The notes: generated by a model from the sequence alone, not told the origin. 64,000 nt of DNA from JBAYJY01 sp041664945 (GCA_041664945.1 JBAYJY010000003.1:17587-81586); one strand, 5' to 3'. Positions 16,507-26,022 are shown, counted from the stretch's first letter. A program made the numbers and translations.

Positions 16507-17520
16507 TCAATACCCCGATAAGCCGGGTTGCGGCGAGAGCGGCATTGGGTTCGCTTTTCTTTTAAACGCTTCGTAGCCCGCGCGGGCGATCATTGCCGCG
16601 TTATCAGTGCAAAGTATAAATTCAGGCATGAAAAATCCGAATCCGCGGCGCTCGCTTTCGGTTTTCATTTTTTCTCGCAGCGGCCTGTTTGCCGCCACGC
16701 CGCCCGCAAGCCACACTTCCGCGACTCCGTTCTCTTCAGCGGCGCGCAGAGTTTTCTCCACCAACACGTCCACAACCGCTTCCTGAAATGATGCCGCAAG
16801 GTCTTCTATCGTGATAGTGTTACCGATTTCTGATTCATGTGTTCTGACGTATGTGATGACCGCGGTTTTGAGGCCGCTGAAACTCAGGTTGAAGTTGCTG
16901 TCGTGAATCATCGGACGCGGAAATTTCACTTTCCTGGCATCGCCGGCCGCCGCCGCTTTCTGTATCGCAGGTCCGCCGGGATAACCGAGCCCGAGCAGCC
17001 TCGCAACTTTGTCGAACGCCTCGCCCGCCGCGTCGTCAACCGTGCCACCGAGCTTCCGGTAGGCTCCGATTCCCTCAACGTGGATGATGTCCGTGTGGCC
17101 TCCGGAGACAAGCAGACACACAGCCGGCAACCTGACTTCGGGCCCGGACAGGCAGTTCGCGAGAAGATGGCCTTCGAGGTGGTTAACGCCTATCGCCGGG
17201 ATTTTCAAAACCGACGCAAGCGCCCGCGCGACCGAGATGCCGACGACAAGGCTCACAGCCAGACCCGGCCCGACTGTCACCGCCACCAGATTCAGGTCAT
17301 TGAACCCGACGCCTGCCTCATCGAGCGCCTCCTGCAAAACCACGTTGATTATTTCCGTGTGTTTTCGCGCGGCGATTTCAGGCACAACGCCGCCGAACAA
17401 CGCGTGGATGTCCACTTGCGACGCAACGACATTCGACAGCAGTTTGTCAGCGCCGCTCAATACCGCTATTGAAGTTTCATCACAGGATGTCTCAATCCCA
17501 AGCGTTAGAAAATCAGTCAT
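16507..17520 (-). CDS. tsaD: tRNA threonylcarbamoyladenosine biosynthesis protein TsaD
   Basis: Catalytic subunit for transfer of threonylcarbamoyl to A37 of ANN-decoding tRNAs. The 337-residue protein has GIETSCDETS at the N-terminus, the metal-binding HLEGH (H114, H118), the VSGGHTD phosphate loop and the C-terminal CTDNAAMIA motif. I place the start at 17520, 8 bases inside the end of the DUF4127 gene, with GAGG just before the ATG. It is the last gene of the lon-valS-...-tsaD minus-strand run. The partners tsaB, tsaC and tsaE are not in the window. Confidence 0.95.
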   Translation of the reverse strand: MTDFLTLGIETSCDETSIAVLSGADKLLSNVVASQVDIHALFGGVVPEIAARKHTEIINVVLQEALDEAGVGFNDLNLVAVTVGPGLAVSLVVGISVARALASVLKIPAIGVNHLEGHLLANCLSGPEVRLPAVCLLVSGGHTDIIHVEGIGAYRKLGGTVDDAAGEAFDKVARLLGLGYPGGPAIQKAAAAGDARKVKFPRPMIHDSNFNLSFSGLKTAVITYVRTHESEIGNTITIEDLAASFQEAVVDVLVEKTLRAAEENGVAEVWLAGGVAANRPLREKMKTESERRGFGFFMPEFILCTDNAAMIARAGYEAFKRKANPMPLSPQPGLSGY

Positions 17521-19042
17521 CCTCGCCGCTCCCGGTTGCATATACGTTCAAATCTATCTCAGGGATTGTAACAGCTTCGAACAGCCGATTCCATGGGAAA
17601 TAAGTTTCTGCCATCCGGCCACCCGTCGCCTCAAGCGCCCATCCCTGCAAGCCGTAAACTTCTATCGTTTTACCGATCAAATATTTTTTTGCGAACTTTC
17701 CGAACTCTAATTCCATTCCCTGTTTAAGCGCCGTCCGCGCCTCCGCCGGATGTTTGAAACTCATAGGCGTGTCGATAGCGACAGCCATTTCGGCGCGCGG
17801 TCCGGTTGAAAACAGATAATCGTTTGCGACAGCATTTAACAGCAATTCGAACTGCGCCATCGCGTAGGCGATGGCGTCAGCTTCCAAGCCGCCCTTGCGT
17901 CCCATGCTCCGGCGAACCGCCGCAGCAACCGCCGCTTGGGCGATCACTGTTCCGGATGAATTCGCCGTCGTGTTCCATCCTGCGTATCCGCCGAGCCGGA
18001 AATATAGCTTGCTCTTCAGCAATGCTTTCACAAGCGCGGGCGACGATCCGTTCAGATGAATGGCGTCGACTATTCCGACCGCCCTCCCCTTTTCGATATG
18101 TTTTTCGATATTCTTCAGCCACGCCGCGGATACGGTCGCCTCTTTCAACTTCGCGCCGTTTAATTGTTCGAGAAATAAATCTTTTTGATTTTCCGCCAGC
18201 TTCGGAACGATAACCGCACCCGCCTTTTCAGCGTTTTTCACGAGACGCCCGCCAACGGATTTGATCTGCGCGCGCAACGTGTCGCCGATTTTTGCAGGTT
18301 CATATCGCGGAACTATTTCTAAATCCTTTTCAGAAGCGTCGATATAAAATGCCGGCCTGTGATGCATGAGATCATTTATGCTTCGCGCGACAAGCAGCGA
18401 AGCCAGTTCGTCCGTTCCCGTCTGAATGGATACCCTGCCGCCGCCGTACTTTCCGGCTTCGCGCTTGAGCGCCGCGAACTCCGCAGCATTCGGGTTGCCC
18501 TCGGCGGTATCTTCTTTCCCGATAATCAGGCAATCAAATATATTTTCGCCGGCCCAGCGAACCATCTCCATGTTGATTTCAAAATTGCGGCGCCGCGCCG
18601 GAGAAACACCGTTATTTGCGGCGCCCGCGCCATTCATCTGCAGTTTCCACGCTTCGAAAGTCGCGGCGTCGGTTATCGTTATCGCGTCACGAAGAATTAT
18701 GTTGAAAGCGAAAATTGGAAGGTCGCCGAATCGTCTCCTGATTTTACGGAGAATCTTTAAATTATTCAGAGCTTCTTTAAAAGAAACTTCAGGCTTTCTT
18801 GAAGAGACGAGTCCTCCGTAAGCGAGCAGGTCGATGGAAACAACGAGCGCGTCCACGCCGTTACCGAGACTCTTGAAAAGCCATTCGTCAATGCGGCGCC
18901 GGTCCGCGGGAGCATACAAATCGCCGAGCGTTTCAATTGGCGGAAAGTTAAGAGGGATGCCGGCTAAGCCGGCGATCTGTTTCGGCAGCCGCGTGTTGGC
19001 CGGCCGGCTGTCGAGAGGAATAAGAACTATGCCGTCATTCAT
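17513..19042 (-). CDS. DUF4127 family protein
   Basis: A 509-residue cytoplasmic protein of the DUF4127 family, recognised by LIPLDSRPANTRLPKQIA at the start, the VSIDLLAYGGLVSSR motif (about 75-90), FNIILRDAIT, IGKEDTAEGNP and the closing FPWNRLFE. The family has no established function; conserved Asp, Glu and Arg residues suggest an enzyme, perhaps acting on a sugar or cell-wall substrate. The ATG at 19042 overlaps the end of lspA by 8 bases (a GTG at 19051 is possible), and its own end overlaps tsaD by 8 bases, so it is locked into this operon. Confidence 0.8.
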   Translation of the reverse strand: MNDGIVLIPLDSRPANTRLPKQIAGLAGIPLNFPPIETLGDLYAPADRRRIDEWLFKSLGNGVDALVVSIDLLAYGGLVSSRKPEVSFKEALNNLKILRKIRRRFGDLPIFAFNIILRDAITITDAATFEAWKLQMNGAGAANNGVSPARRRNFEINMEMVRWAGENIFDCLIIGKEDTAEGNPNAAEFAALKREAGKYGGGRVSIQTGTDELASLLVARSINDLMHHRPAFYIDASEKDLEIVPRYEPAKIGDTLRAQIKSVGGRLVKNAEKAGAVIVPKLAENQKDLFLEQLNGAKLKEATVSAAWLKNIEKHIEKGRAVGIVDAIHLNGSSPALVKALLKSKLYFRLGGYAGWNTTANSSGTVIAQAAVAAAVRRSMGRKGGLEADAIAYAMAQFELLLNAVANDYLFSTGPRAEMAVAIDTPMSFKHPAEARTALKQGMELEFGKFAKKYLIGKTIEVYGLQGWALEATGGRMAETYFPWNRLFEAVTIPEIDLNVYATGSGEDD

Positions 19043-19520
19043 CCTTCTCACCGCTAAAAAACATTACAATCGCGAAAACAGCGAATCCGATAACGATAAA
19101 GCAATCGGCGACATTGAAAGTCGGCCATTGGCGCTCACCGATATATGCTTTGACAAAATCGTATACGTGGCCGAACCTGAGACGGTCGACCATATTTCCA
19201 AACGCGCCGCCGAGCATCATCCCCAATCCAACAACGCTCGCCCACCGGCCGGGCATGCCTTCCTTCAGAAAGAAAAACAGGATCAATACAGCAGCCGCTA
19301 TCGGAATCAGGAGAACATAAATCCTTATGCCTTGAAACATTCCGAAGGCGATGCCCTGATTGAACGAATTAATGATTGACAGGAATCCGGGAATAATAAC
19401 GAGGTCATCGCCGCCTCGCGCGTCCATCATCGCCCGCACGGCGCTTTTCGCGAGTTGGTCCAGCCCCACGACAACCGCGCATATTAAAAGGCACAATAGC
19501 TTGTCGGCGTGTTTTCTCAT
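19035..19520 (-). CDS. lspA: Lipoprotein signal peptidase (signal peptidase II)
   Basis: Cleaves signal peptides of diacylglyceryl-modified lipoproteins in the inner membrane. The 161-residue protein has four membrane helices and the conserved motifs LDQLAK, FNQGIAFGMF, GAFGNMVDR and FNVADC. The catalytic aspartates are D121 (in VYDF) and D139 (in FNVAD). It lies between a SPOR-domain gene (28 bases upstream) and DUF4127 (8-base overlap). Confidence 0.96.
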   Translation of the reverse strand: MRKHADKLLCLLICAVVVGLDQLAKSAVRAMMDARGGDDLVIIPGFLSIINSFNQGIAFGMFQGIRIYVLLIPIAAAVLILFFFLKEGMPGRWASVVGLGMMLGGAFGNMVDRLRFGHVYDFVKAYIGERQWPTFNVADCFIVIGFAVFAIVMFFSGEKDE

Positions 19521-19548
19521 AGGTAATAACTACACATCGAAGAATAAA

Positions 19549-20409
19549 TTACTGGCCGGCGGCGGTTTCGGCGATATACGAATTGTAGCCTTTCACCTGT
19601 AATTCGCGCGCCAGTTTCTGCGCGTTCGCCTTGTCCTTGAACGCGCCGGCCTGAACGCGGAAGCGTGTCTGGCCCTCATACTGAATCTTCTTTATGAAAA
19701 CTTCCAAACTATATTGATCGACGAGCATTTTTTTCATCCGGTCGGCGTTTTCCTGCGAAGTGAAATTGCCGAGTTGAAGCACATAAACGACATCGCCCGG
19801 CTTTTCGGCTTGCTTTGATTCAGCCGCCGGTTTCGACGCCGTGGGCGCGGGTTGTGCCTCAGCTGCCGGTTTCGGTTTCGCTACAACTTTAGCCGGTTCT
19901 TTTTCCGTTTTCTTTTCAGCAACCGACTTTACTTCCGCTTTTTTCGGCGCCGGTTCTTTTTTCTGTTCAGCTTTCTTTTCAGTCACAATCGTGACTGGCT
20001 CTGATTCCTCATGCTTCTTTGCTTCTTCCTTCGCGGCGGGTGCGGCGCCGGTTTCCACCTTCTCAATGCTGACATCGGTTTTCGTCGCCTTTGACGCCGA
20101 CTGTTGCCCGCCCGCCTCTTCTTCTGTCAATTGCGGCTCGATTTTATCCGTATTTTGCCGCCCGGATTCAGGCTTTTCTTCTTTCCGCAGTCCTTTTATC
20201 TTCTCGCCGGTCTCTTCAAATACCGAGAGATTGCCGTTTTCGGTTATAGCGGCCGGAGTTTTCTTGCCGCCCAACGCTCCGCTGATCATTGGCACAACAA
20301 GCTTGGATATCAGCAGGGCCGCCACTGTCACCAACACCAAACCGACAATAATTTTTATCCAAAAATAATCCCGCCGCCCGGTTCCTTCGTCCTCTATCTG
20401 CTGCGCCAT
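19549..20409 (-). CDS. Membrane-anchored SPOR domain protein
   Basis: A 286-residue bitopic protein. One membrane helix (about 17-40) follows a short cytoplasmic start; then a long low-complexity linker of Lys, Glu, Pro and Ala (about 45-205) spans the periplasm; residues about 208-283 form a SPOR domain (VYVLQLGNFTSQENADRMKK through RFRVQAGAFKDKANAQKLA). SPOR domains bind denuded glycan strands at the septum, so a role in division or envelope remodelling is likely. The layout resembles FtsN/DedD-type proteins, but homology beyond the SPOR domain cannot be shown. Confidence 0.85.
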   Translation of the reverse strand: MAQQIEDEGTGRRDYFWIKIIVGLVLVTVAALLISKLVVPMISGALGGKKTPAAITENGNLSVFEETGEKIKGLRKEEKPESGRQNTDKIEPQLTEEEAGGQQSASKATKTDVSIEKVETGAAPAAKEEAKKHEESEPVTIVTEKKAEQKKEPAPKKAEVKSVAEKKTEKEPAKVVAKPKPAAEAQPAPTASKPAAESKQAEKPGDVVYVLQLGNFTSQENADRMKKMLVDQYSLEVFIKKIQYEGQTRFRVQAGAFKDKANAQKLARELQVKGYNSYIAETAAGQ

Positions 20410-20543
20410 ATGCTTACCAACTCCATTTCAGCTATAAACATGCTCATATTAGCCCGCTGCTCGGGCCTATATAACTATTGTCCATATAATAATGACTTTT
20501 TTGACAAAATCGCGCGATGCGACAGCGCGACCGGCCGCCGCCC

Positions 20544-23240
20544 TTACTTGCCATTCGCTCCGAGGAACGCCAACCGGTCCTTGATCTTCTTCAGATCCTC
20601 CATCATCCCGGCAAGTTTCGCGCGTTCTTTTTCAATTATTTCACGCGGCGCCTTTGAGATGAATTTCTCGTCGCCCAGCTTGTTTTCGCAATATTGAATA
20701 TCGTTCAGCGCCTGCTTTTCTTTCTTCATCAGGCGCGCAATCTCCTCTTCGGACATTTCCACTTCGTAATGAATGAATATTTCGACTCCCGCCGAGATCG
20801 CGGACATCGCCCGGACACCTTCTCCAAGCGGCTTCTCTACCGTAATCCCTTCGACAGCCGCCATGTCCGAGATGAAACCGGACGCCTCTTCAAGCGTCTT
20901 GATCTTTTCTTTGTCGCCATGCGTCAACATAGCGACCGCCACCTTCTTCGCCGGCGGAACCTTCAGCGCCGCTCTCACATCTCTTATTCCACGCACGATC
21001 TCCTGCAAAAATTCTATCCGGGCAACCGACTCTTCGTCGCTCTTCCAGTCAACCTCCGGCCAGCCCGCTTCCAATATCGAATCTTCCGTGCCCGGCAGCG
21101 AGCTCCAGATTTCTTCCGTGATGAACGGAATGAACGGATGCAGCATCACGAGCGTTCCACGCAAAATGTGATGCAGGATCGCCTTCATCGCCGCCGCCGC
21201 TTCCGGTGTCGCCTCACGGATCGGCCGCTTCACCAGCTCAATATACCAGTCGCAGAAATCGTGCCAGAGGAAGCTGTAAACTCCTTGCGCCGCCTCGTTT
21301 AGATCGTAGCTTGCCATCAGGTCGCCGGTCTGCTTAATAACGGCTGAGTAACGGGCCAGAATCCAGCGGTCCTTCAGTTCCAAAACCGACTGGTCGAGCT
21401 CTTTGATGCTTTTCCTTGGCGCGTCCGGCGCCATCATCAGAATGAACCGCGCGGTGTTCCAAAGTTTGTTGCAGAAGTTGCGCCCGGTTTTGAAGCGGTC
21501 TTCTGAAACATTTACATCCTGCCCAAGCGAACCAAGATAAAGGAATGTGAAACGCATGGCATCCGCGCCGTAAATATCGATGATTTTCAGCGGGTCGATA
21601 ACGTTGCCGGAGCTTTTGCTCATCTTTTTGCCGGTTTCGTCGCGCACGATCCCGTGGATAAAAACGTCCCGGAACGGCACGTCGCCGCCGAACTTCAGGC
21701 CGAAAAACATCATGCGCGCGACCCAGAAGAAAATGATATCGAAGCCGGTGACGAGCACGGAAGTCGGATAGTAGAGCTTCAGATCATCAGTCTTGTCCGG
21801 CCAGCCGAGAGTCGAGAGCGGCCACAACCCGGAACTGAACCATGTGTCGAGCACGTCTTCCTGCATCGACAGATTTTCTGAATCGCACTTCGGGCACTTA
21901 TGCAAGTCCTCGATAGAACTGGAACGGGTTCCGCAATCCTTGCAGTCCCAGACCGGAACGCGATGTCCCCACCAAAGCTGGCGAGAGATGCACCAGTCCC
22001 GGATATTTTCGAGCCAGTCAAGATAGACCCCGGCCCATCGCTCGGGCACGAAGCGGGTCCGGCCGTCGCGCACCGCCTGCATCGCAGGAGCGGCCAGTTC
22101 CTTCATCTTCACGAACCACTGCAAGCTGATGTAAGGTTCGACGGACACCGAGCAGCGGTAGCAATGGCCTACGGAATGCTTGTAAGGCTCCTGCTTGATG
22201 AACAGGCCGGCTGCCTTGAGGTCTTCAATAATCTTCTTGCGGGCGACAAAGCGGTCCATACCTGCGTACGCCGGATAGTCGGCCGTGATATGGCCGTCTT
22301 CAGTGAGCATGACGTATTCCGGCAGACCGTGAGCGCGGCCTATCGTGAAGTCATTAGGATCGTGCGCGGGCGTAATCTTCAGAGCGCCGGTGCCGAATTC
22401 CATGTCGACGTATGTTTCGGTGATTATCGGTATCTCGCGGTTGACAAGCGGCAAAATGCAGATCTTGCCGTGCAAATGCGTGTAGCGTTCATCATTCGGA
22501 TGGATGGCCACGGCGGCGTCGCCGAGCAGCGTCTCCGGGCGCGTGGTCGCGATCTCAAGGAACTCATCGCTGTCCTTGACAGGATACTTTATGTGATAGA
22601 AAAAAGAGTCCTCTTCGACGTACTCAACCTCAATGTCGGACAACGCGGTTTTGCAGCGCGGGCACCAGTTGATGATGCGATAATCCTGATATATGAGCCC
22701 TTCGTCGAAAAGCTGCTTGAATGCGGTGCGAACGGCAAGCGAGCACTGAGCGTCGAGCGTGAACCGCTCGCGGGACCAATCCACCGAGGCGCCCATTTTT
22801 TCGAGCTGCCCTTTGATATTGTCATGATACTGGTTTTTCCACTCCCAGACGCGTTCGACGAACTTTTCGCGGCCGAGCGCGTGGCGGTCCGTGCCTTCCT
22901 CGCGCAGACGTTTTTCAACTACGTTCTGAGTCGCGATCCCGGCGTGGTCCATGCCCGGTATCCAGAGCGCGTCGCGGCCGTTCAGATGGTTGAAGCGCAC
23001 GAGCGCATCCTGCAGCGTCGTGTTCAACGCGTGCCCCATGTGAAGCGAGCCGGTGACGTTCGGCGGCGGAATGACTATGCAGAATTTCTCCGGCGATGCG
23101 CTCGGATGCTTCGAGAATATTTTGTTGTCTTCCCAGTATTTAATCCATTTGGGCTCGTAAGACGCCGGGTCGCAGCGCGAGCTTAACGGCTCGTCGGCGT
23201 CGGTGTTGTTTCCATTAGCTGATTTACTCTTGTCGGACAC
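20544..23240 (-). CDS. valS: Valyl-tRNA synthetase
   Basis: Charges tRNA-Val with valine and edits mischarged threonine. The 898-residue class I enzyme has the HIGH motif as HMGH (67-70, in PPPNVTGSLHMGHA), the CP1 editing domain (TTRPETLLGDAAVAIHPND), KMSKSSGN near residue 540, and a C-terminal coiled-coil arm (from about 835) typical of ValS. It starts with GTG at 23240, 3 bases after lon ends, with GGGAGG located in the tail of lon, so the two are translationally close. Confidence 0.97.
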   Translation of the reverse strand: MSDKSKSANGNNTDADEPLSSRCDPASYEPKWIKYWEDNKIFSKHPSASPEKFCIVIPPPNVTGSLHMGHALNTTLQDALVRFNHLNGRDALWIPGMDHAGIATQNVVEKRLREEGTDRHALGREKFVERVWEWKNQYHDNIKGQLEKMGASVDWSRERFTLDAQCSLAVRTAFKQLFDEGLIYQDYRIINWCPRCKTALSDIEVEYVEEDSFFYHIKYPVKDSDEFLEIATTRPETLLGDAAVAIHPNDERYTHLHGKICILPLVNREIPIITETYVDMEFGTGALKITPAHDPNDFTIGRAHGLPEYVMLTEDGHITADYPAYAGMDRFVARKKIIEDLKAAGLFIKQEPYKHSVGHCYRCSVSVEPYISLQWFVKMKELAAPAMQAVRDGRTRFVPERWAGVYLDWLENIRDWCISRQLWWGHRVPVWDCKDCGTRSSSIEDLHKCPKCDSENLSMQEDVLDTWFSSGLWPLSTLGWPDKTDDLKLYYPTSVLVTGFDIIFFWVARMMFFGLKFGGDVPFRDVFIHGIVRDETGKKMSKSSGNVIDPLKIIDIYGADAMRFTFLYLGSLGQDVNVSEDRFKTGRNFCNKLWNTARFILMMAPDAPRKSIKELDQSVLELKDRWILARYSAVIKQTGDLMASYDLNEAAQGVYSFLWHDFCDWYIELVKRPIREATPEAAAAMKAILHHILRGTLVMLHPFIPFITEEIWSSLPGTEDSILEAGWPEVDWKSDEESVARIEFLQEIVRGIRDVRAALKVPPAKKVAVAMLTHGDKEKIKTLEEASGFISDMAAVEGITVEKPLGEGVRAMSAISAGVEIFIHYEVEMSEEEIARLMKKEKQALNDIQYCENKLGDEKFISKAPREIIEKERAKLAGMMEDLKKIKDRLAFLGANGK

Positions 23241-23242
23241 TG

Positions 23243-25720
23243 CTATTTGCCTCCCTTAGATGCGTCGGACTTCTTTTTTTTACCCGGCGCCTGTTTCAAC
23301 AGCGCGGCTTCGAGAACCTGTTCAGCCTTGGTCACGAAGATGACTTTCAACTGCCTGCGCACATGCGGCTGAATCTCCATGTAATCCTTTTCATTGTCTT
23401 CCGGCAGGATGACGGTTTCGATGCCTGCGCGGTGCGCGGCGAGCACTTTTTCCTTGATTCCGCCGACAGGCAGCACCTTGCCGCGCAGAGTGATCTCGCC
23501 GGTCATGGCGACGTTCCTATCGGCCGGCGTCTTTGTCAGCGCCGAAACAAGCGCGGTAGTCAGCGAAACTCCGGCTGACGGCCCGTCCTTCGGGATCGCG
23601 CCCTCGGGAACGTGCAGATGGATATCCGTCTTCTGGAAGAAATCCTTGTTCAGATTAAAATCATCCGCGCGCGATCGGGCGTAACTCAGAGCAGCCTGCG
23701 CAGACTCCTTCATCACGTCGCCCAGCAGGCCGGTGAGCGTAAGGCTGCCCTTGCCGGGCATCAGAGTCGCTTCGATGTTCAATATCTCGCCGCCGGCCTG
23801 CGTCCACGCCATTCCGGTGGCCACGCCGATCTCGTCTTTTTCCGCTATGTGCCCGTACCTGTATTTCGGGCGTCCCAGATATTTGCTCAGATTTTTGCGC
23901 GTGATCGTCGCGCAGATTATCTCTTCCTTCTCTCCGTTTTTCTTCTTGGCTTTCTTTTTGCCGGTTTTCTTCTCTTCTTCCATTTCCTCTTTTTGTTGCG
24001 TTTCAACAACACACGTCGCGTGCTTGCGGCAAAGCTGCGCAATCTCGCGTTCGAGGCTTCGCACGCCTGACTCGCGCGTATACCGCCGGATGATCTCCAG
24101 CAGCACGCCGTCAGACATGCTTATAGCTTCCGGCGTCAGGCCGTGCTTTTCGACCTGCTTCGGAATCAAATGTATCTTAGCGATGTTCAACTTCTCCTCT
24201 TCCGTGTAGCTCGTCATCTGGATTGTTTCCATGCGGTCGAGCAGCGGCGCCGGTATCGGCTGCGCGAGGTTGGCTGTGCAGATGAACATTACGCCGGAGA
24301 GGTCGTATGGAATTTCGAGATAGTGGTCCACGAACTCATGGTTGATCTCCGGATCCAGAACTTCAAGCAGAGCCGCCGACGGATCGCCGCGAAAGTCCGT
24401 GCTCATCTTGTCAACTTCGTCCAGAAGGAACACCGGGTTAGCGGTCGAAGCCTTCTTCATCTGCTGAAGAATGCGGCCGGGCATCGAACCGATGTAAGTG
24501 CGCCGGTGGCCGCGGATTTCTGCTTCGTCACGCACTCCGCCGAGCGACGCGCGAATGTACTTTCGATCCAACGCGCGCGCGATGGATTTTCCCAGAGACG
24601 TCTTGCCCGTCCCCGGCGGCCCGACCAGACACAGAATCACGCTCTGCTTTTTTTCGCCGCGCAGCTTCTGCACAGCGAGGTATTCAACAATGCGTTCCTT
24701 AACCTTGTCGAGCCCGTAGTGGTCTTCGTCCAGCACCTTCTTCACGCGCTCGATAACAAGGTTTTCCTTGGTGCTTTTCGTCCAAGGCAGGTCCAGCACC
24801 CAGTCAATATAGTTTCGAACCACAACCGCTTCGGCAGTCCCCGGCGGCATTTTCGACAGCCGCTTCATCTCCGCCTCAACTTTTTCCTTTGCGTGCTCCG
24901 GAAGCTTCGCCTTCTTCAGCCGCTCCCTTATCTCAAGTATCTCTTCGTTTTTCTCCTCTGAATCCCCAAGCTCCTTGTGAATCGCCTTCAACTGTTCCTT
25001 CAGAAAATATTCCTTCTGCGTCTGCTCGATCTGCCTCTTAACCTGACTCTGGATTTTCTTCTGAACATCAAGAATCTCCAACTCCTCATCGAGCATAGCC
25101 GAAAGCTCCATCAGGCGCTCCTGCGGTGTGAACGCTTCGAGAATCCTCTGCTTCATTTCGACCTTAAGGACGAGCTGCGAGCCTATCAGGTCGGCCAGCC
25201 GGCCGGGTTCCTCGACGGTCGACGCGGTTGTGTACGCCTCCGGAGGCAGGTTGCGCGTCGCGCGCACATACTTGTCGAACTTGCTGAGCGCCTCGCGCAT
25301 CATCGCTTCCGTCTCGATTGTCTTTGTTTCAATTTCGTCAAATCTCTCGCATCGCACCGCGAAGTAATCGTCAGTGACAAGATATTCGAGTATTTTGACC
25401 CTGTGCGTGCCTTCGATCAGCACTTTAATCGTGCCGTCGGGCAACTTGATGATGTTCAGCGCCTCGCAAAGCGTTCCGACATCGAACAGATCATCCGGCT
25501 CCGGGTCCTCGATCGCGGGATGCTTCTGCGCAGTGACAATGATCTTCCGGTCATCCATCATAGCCTCTTCGAGCGCCTTGATGGATTTGCCGCGCCCTAT
25601 GAAAAGAGGCACGATCATGTGCGGATAGATCACGATGTCGCGCAGAGGCACCAGCGGGTAATTCAAAACGTTGCCCGGCATTTCCACCGGTTCGTCGCTT
25701 AATGGGTTGTATTGTGCCAC
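23243..25720 (-). CDS. lon: Endopeptidase La (Lon protease)
   Basis: ATP-dependent protease for misfolded and regulatory proteins. The 825-residue protein has the N-terminal substrate domain (YPLVPLRDIVIYPHMIVPLF), the AAA+ module with GPPGTGKT, and the serine protease domain with S715 (DGPSAG) and K758 (GGIKEK) as the catalytic pair. Between the ATPase and protease domains (about 577-605) is an insert of Lys and Glu, including a run TGKKKAKKKNG, not usual in Lon. It starts with GTG, with GAGGTGAT just upstream and a good promoter 20-50 bases before that. It heads the lon-valS-SPOR-lspA-DUF4127-tsaD run. Confidence 0.97.
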   Translation of the reverse strand: MAQYNPLSDEPVEMPGNVLNYPLVPLRDIVIYPHMIVPLFIGRGKSIKALEEAMMDDRKIIVTAQKHPAIEDPEPDDLFDVGTLCEALNIIKLPDGTIKVLIEGTHRVKILEYLVTDDYFAVRCERFDEIETKTIETEAMMREALSKFDKYVRATRNLPPEAYTTASTVEEPGRLADLIGSQLVLKVEMKQRILEAFTPQERLMELSAMLDEELEILDVQKKIQSQVKRQIEQTQKEYFLKEQLKAIHKELGDSEEKNEEILEIRERLKKAKLPEHAKEKVEAEMKRLSKMPPGTAEAVVVRNYIDWVLDLPWTKSTKENLVIERVKKVLDEDHYGLDKVKERIVEYLAVQKLRGEKKQSVILCLVGPPGTGKTSLGKSIARALDRKYIRASLGGVRDEAEIRGHRRTYIGSMPGRILQQMKKASTANPVFLLDEVDKMSTDFRGDPSAALLEVLDPEINHEFVDHYLEIPYDLSGVMFICTANLAQPIPAPLLDRMETIQMTSYTEEEKLNIAKIHLIPKQVEKHGLTPEAISMSDGVLLEIIRRYTRESGVRSLEREIAQLCRKHATCVVETQQKEEMEEEKKTGKKKAKKKNGEKEEIICATITRKNLSKYLGRPKYRYGHIAEKDEIGVATGMAWTQAGGEILNIEATLMPGKGSLTLTGLLGDVMKESAQAALSYARSRADDFNLNKDFFQKTDIHLHVPEGAIPKDGPSAGVSLTTALVSALTKTPADRNVAMTGEITLRGKVLPVGGIKEKVLAAHRAGIETVILPEDNEKDYMEIQPHVRRQLKVIFVTKAEQVLEAALLKQAPGKKKKSDASKGGK

Positions 25721-25742
25721 AGTTATATCACCTCAACAAATT

Positions 25743-25771
25743 AATATACCCTATTAATATACATCATACAA
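25743..25771 (-). promoter_or_regulatory. Predicted lon promoter
   Basis: Minus-strand TTGTAT (25766-25771) and TATATT (25743-25748) with a 17-base spacer, ending 23 bases before the GTG start of lon. No CIRCE element (TTAGCACTC-N9-GAGTGCTAA) is present nearby. Confidence 0.6.
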
Positions 25772-25830
25772 CTTTAATGTCGAAAAACCATGTATTTCGA
25801 GCCTATCTGGCTTCTAAATGCCTGCATCAG

Positions 25831-25921
25831 GAAAAGAAAAGGCCCTATCGTCCTTGTTATTAAGAAGATAGAGCTTGTAGCTCTTTAAGGCTGGTTCAGC
25901 TAACTATTTCGGGTTAATAAC
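25831..25921 (-). other. Structured intergenic segment, possible small RNA or 3' UTR element
   Basis: Perfect 8-base inverted repeats GTTATTAA (25856-25863) and TTAATAAC (25914-25921) enclose two further hairpins: AGAGCT-TGT-AGCTCT (25870-25884) and GCTG-GTT-CAGC (near 25891-25901). Read on the minus strand, an AAGG...CCTT hairpin followed by a T-rich run (about 25831-25855) could end the transcript. It lies between the end of the membrane-protein gene at 26023 and the lon promoter. I could not match it to a riboswitch or known RNA family by eye. Confidence 0.35.
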
Positions 25922-25979
25922 AATGAGAAGCTTTTGAAGAAATTCGTTTTCGCAGTTTATTAAAAACATCAAACCGGCA

Positions 25980-25999
25980 TTGTCGCGAAGGCGCGACAA
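25980..25999. repeat. Perfect 8-bp inverted repeat near the end of the membrane-protein gene
   Basis: TTGTCGCG-AAGG-CGCGACAA forms a GC-rich hairpin 24 bases beyond the stop of the minus-strand gene at 26023. It is not followed by a T run directly, so it may be a factor-dependent end or an mRNA stability hairpin. The rest of this 302-base gap holds the structured element and lon promoter listed separately. Confidence 0.5.
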
Positions 26000-26022
26000 A
26001 AGCCGATGTACGGCGCTTGAAT

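Noticed and set aside
21900..23186. A 428-codon plus-strand reading frame opposite valS
   Set aside because: It lies wholly antisense to valS, whose product is complete with all motifs. The frame is open because of GC-rich codon bias, and its product has no recognisable domain.
24143..24961. A 272-codon plus-strand frame opposite lon
   Set aside because: Antisense shadow of the AAA+ part of lon; low complexity in Arg, His and Phe typical of such shadows.
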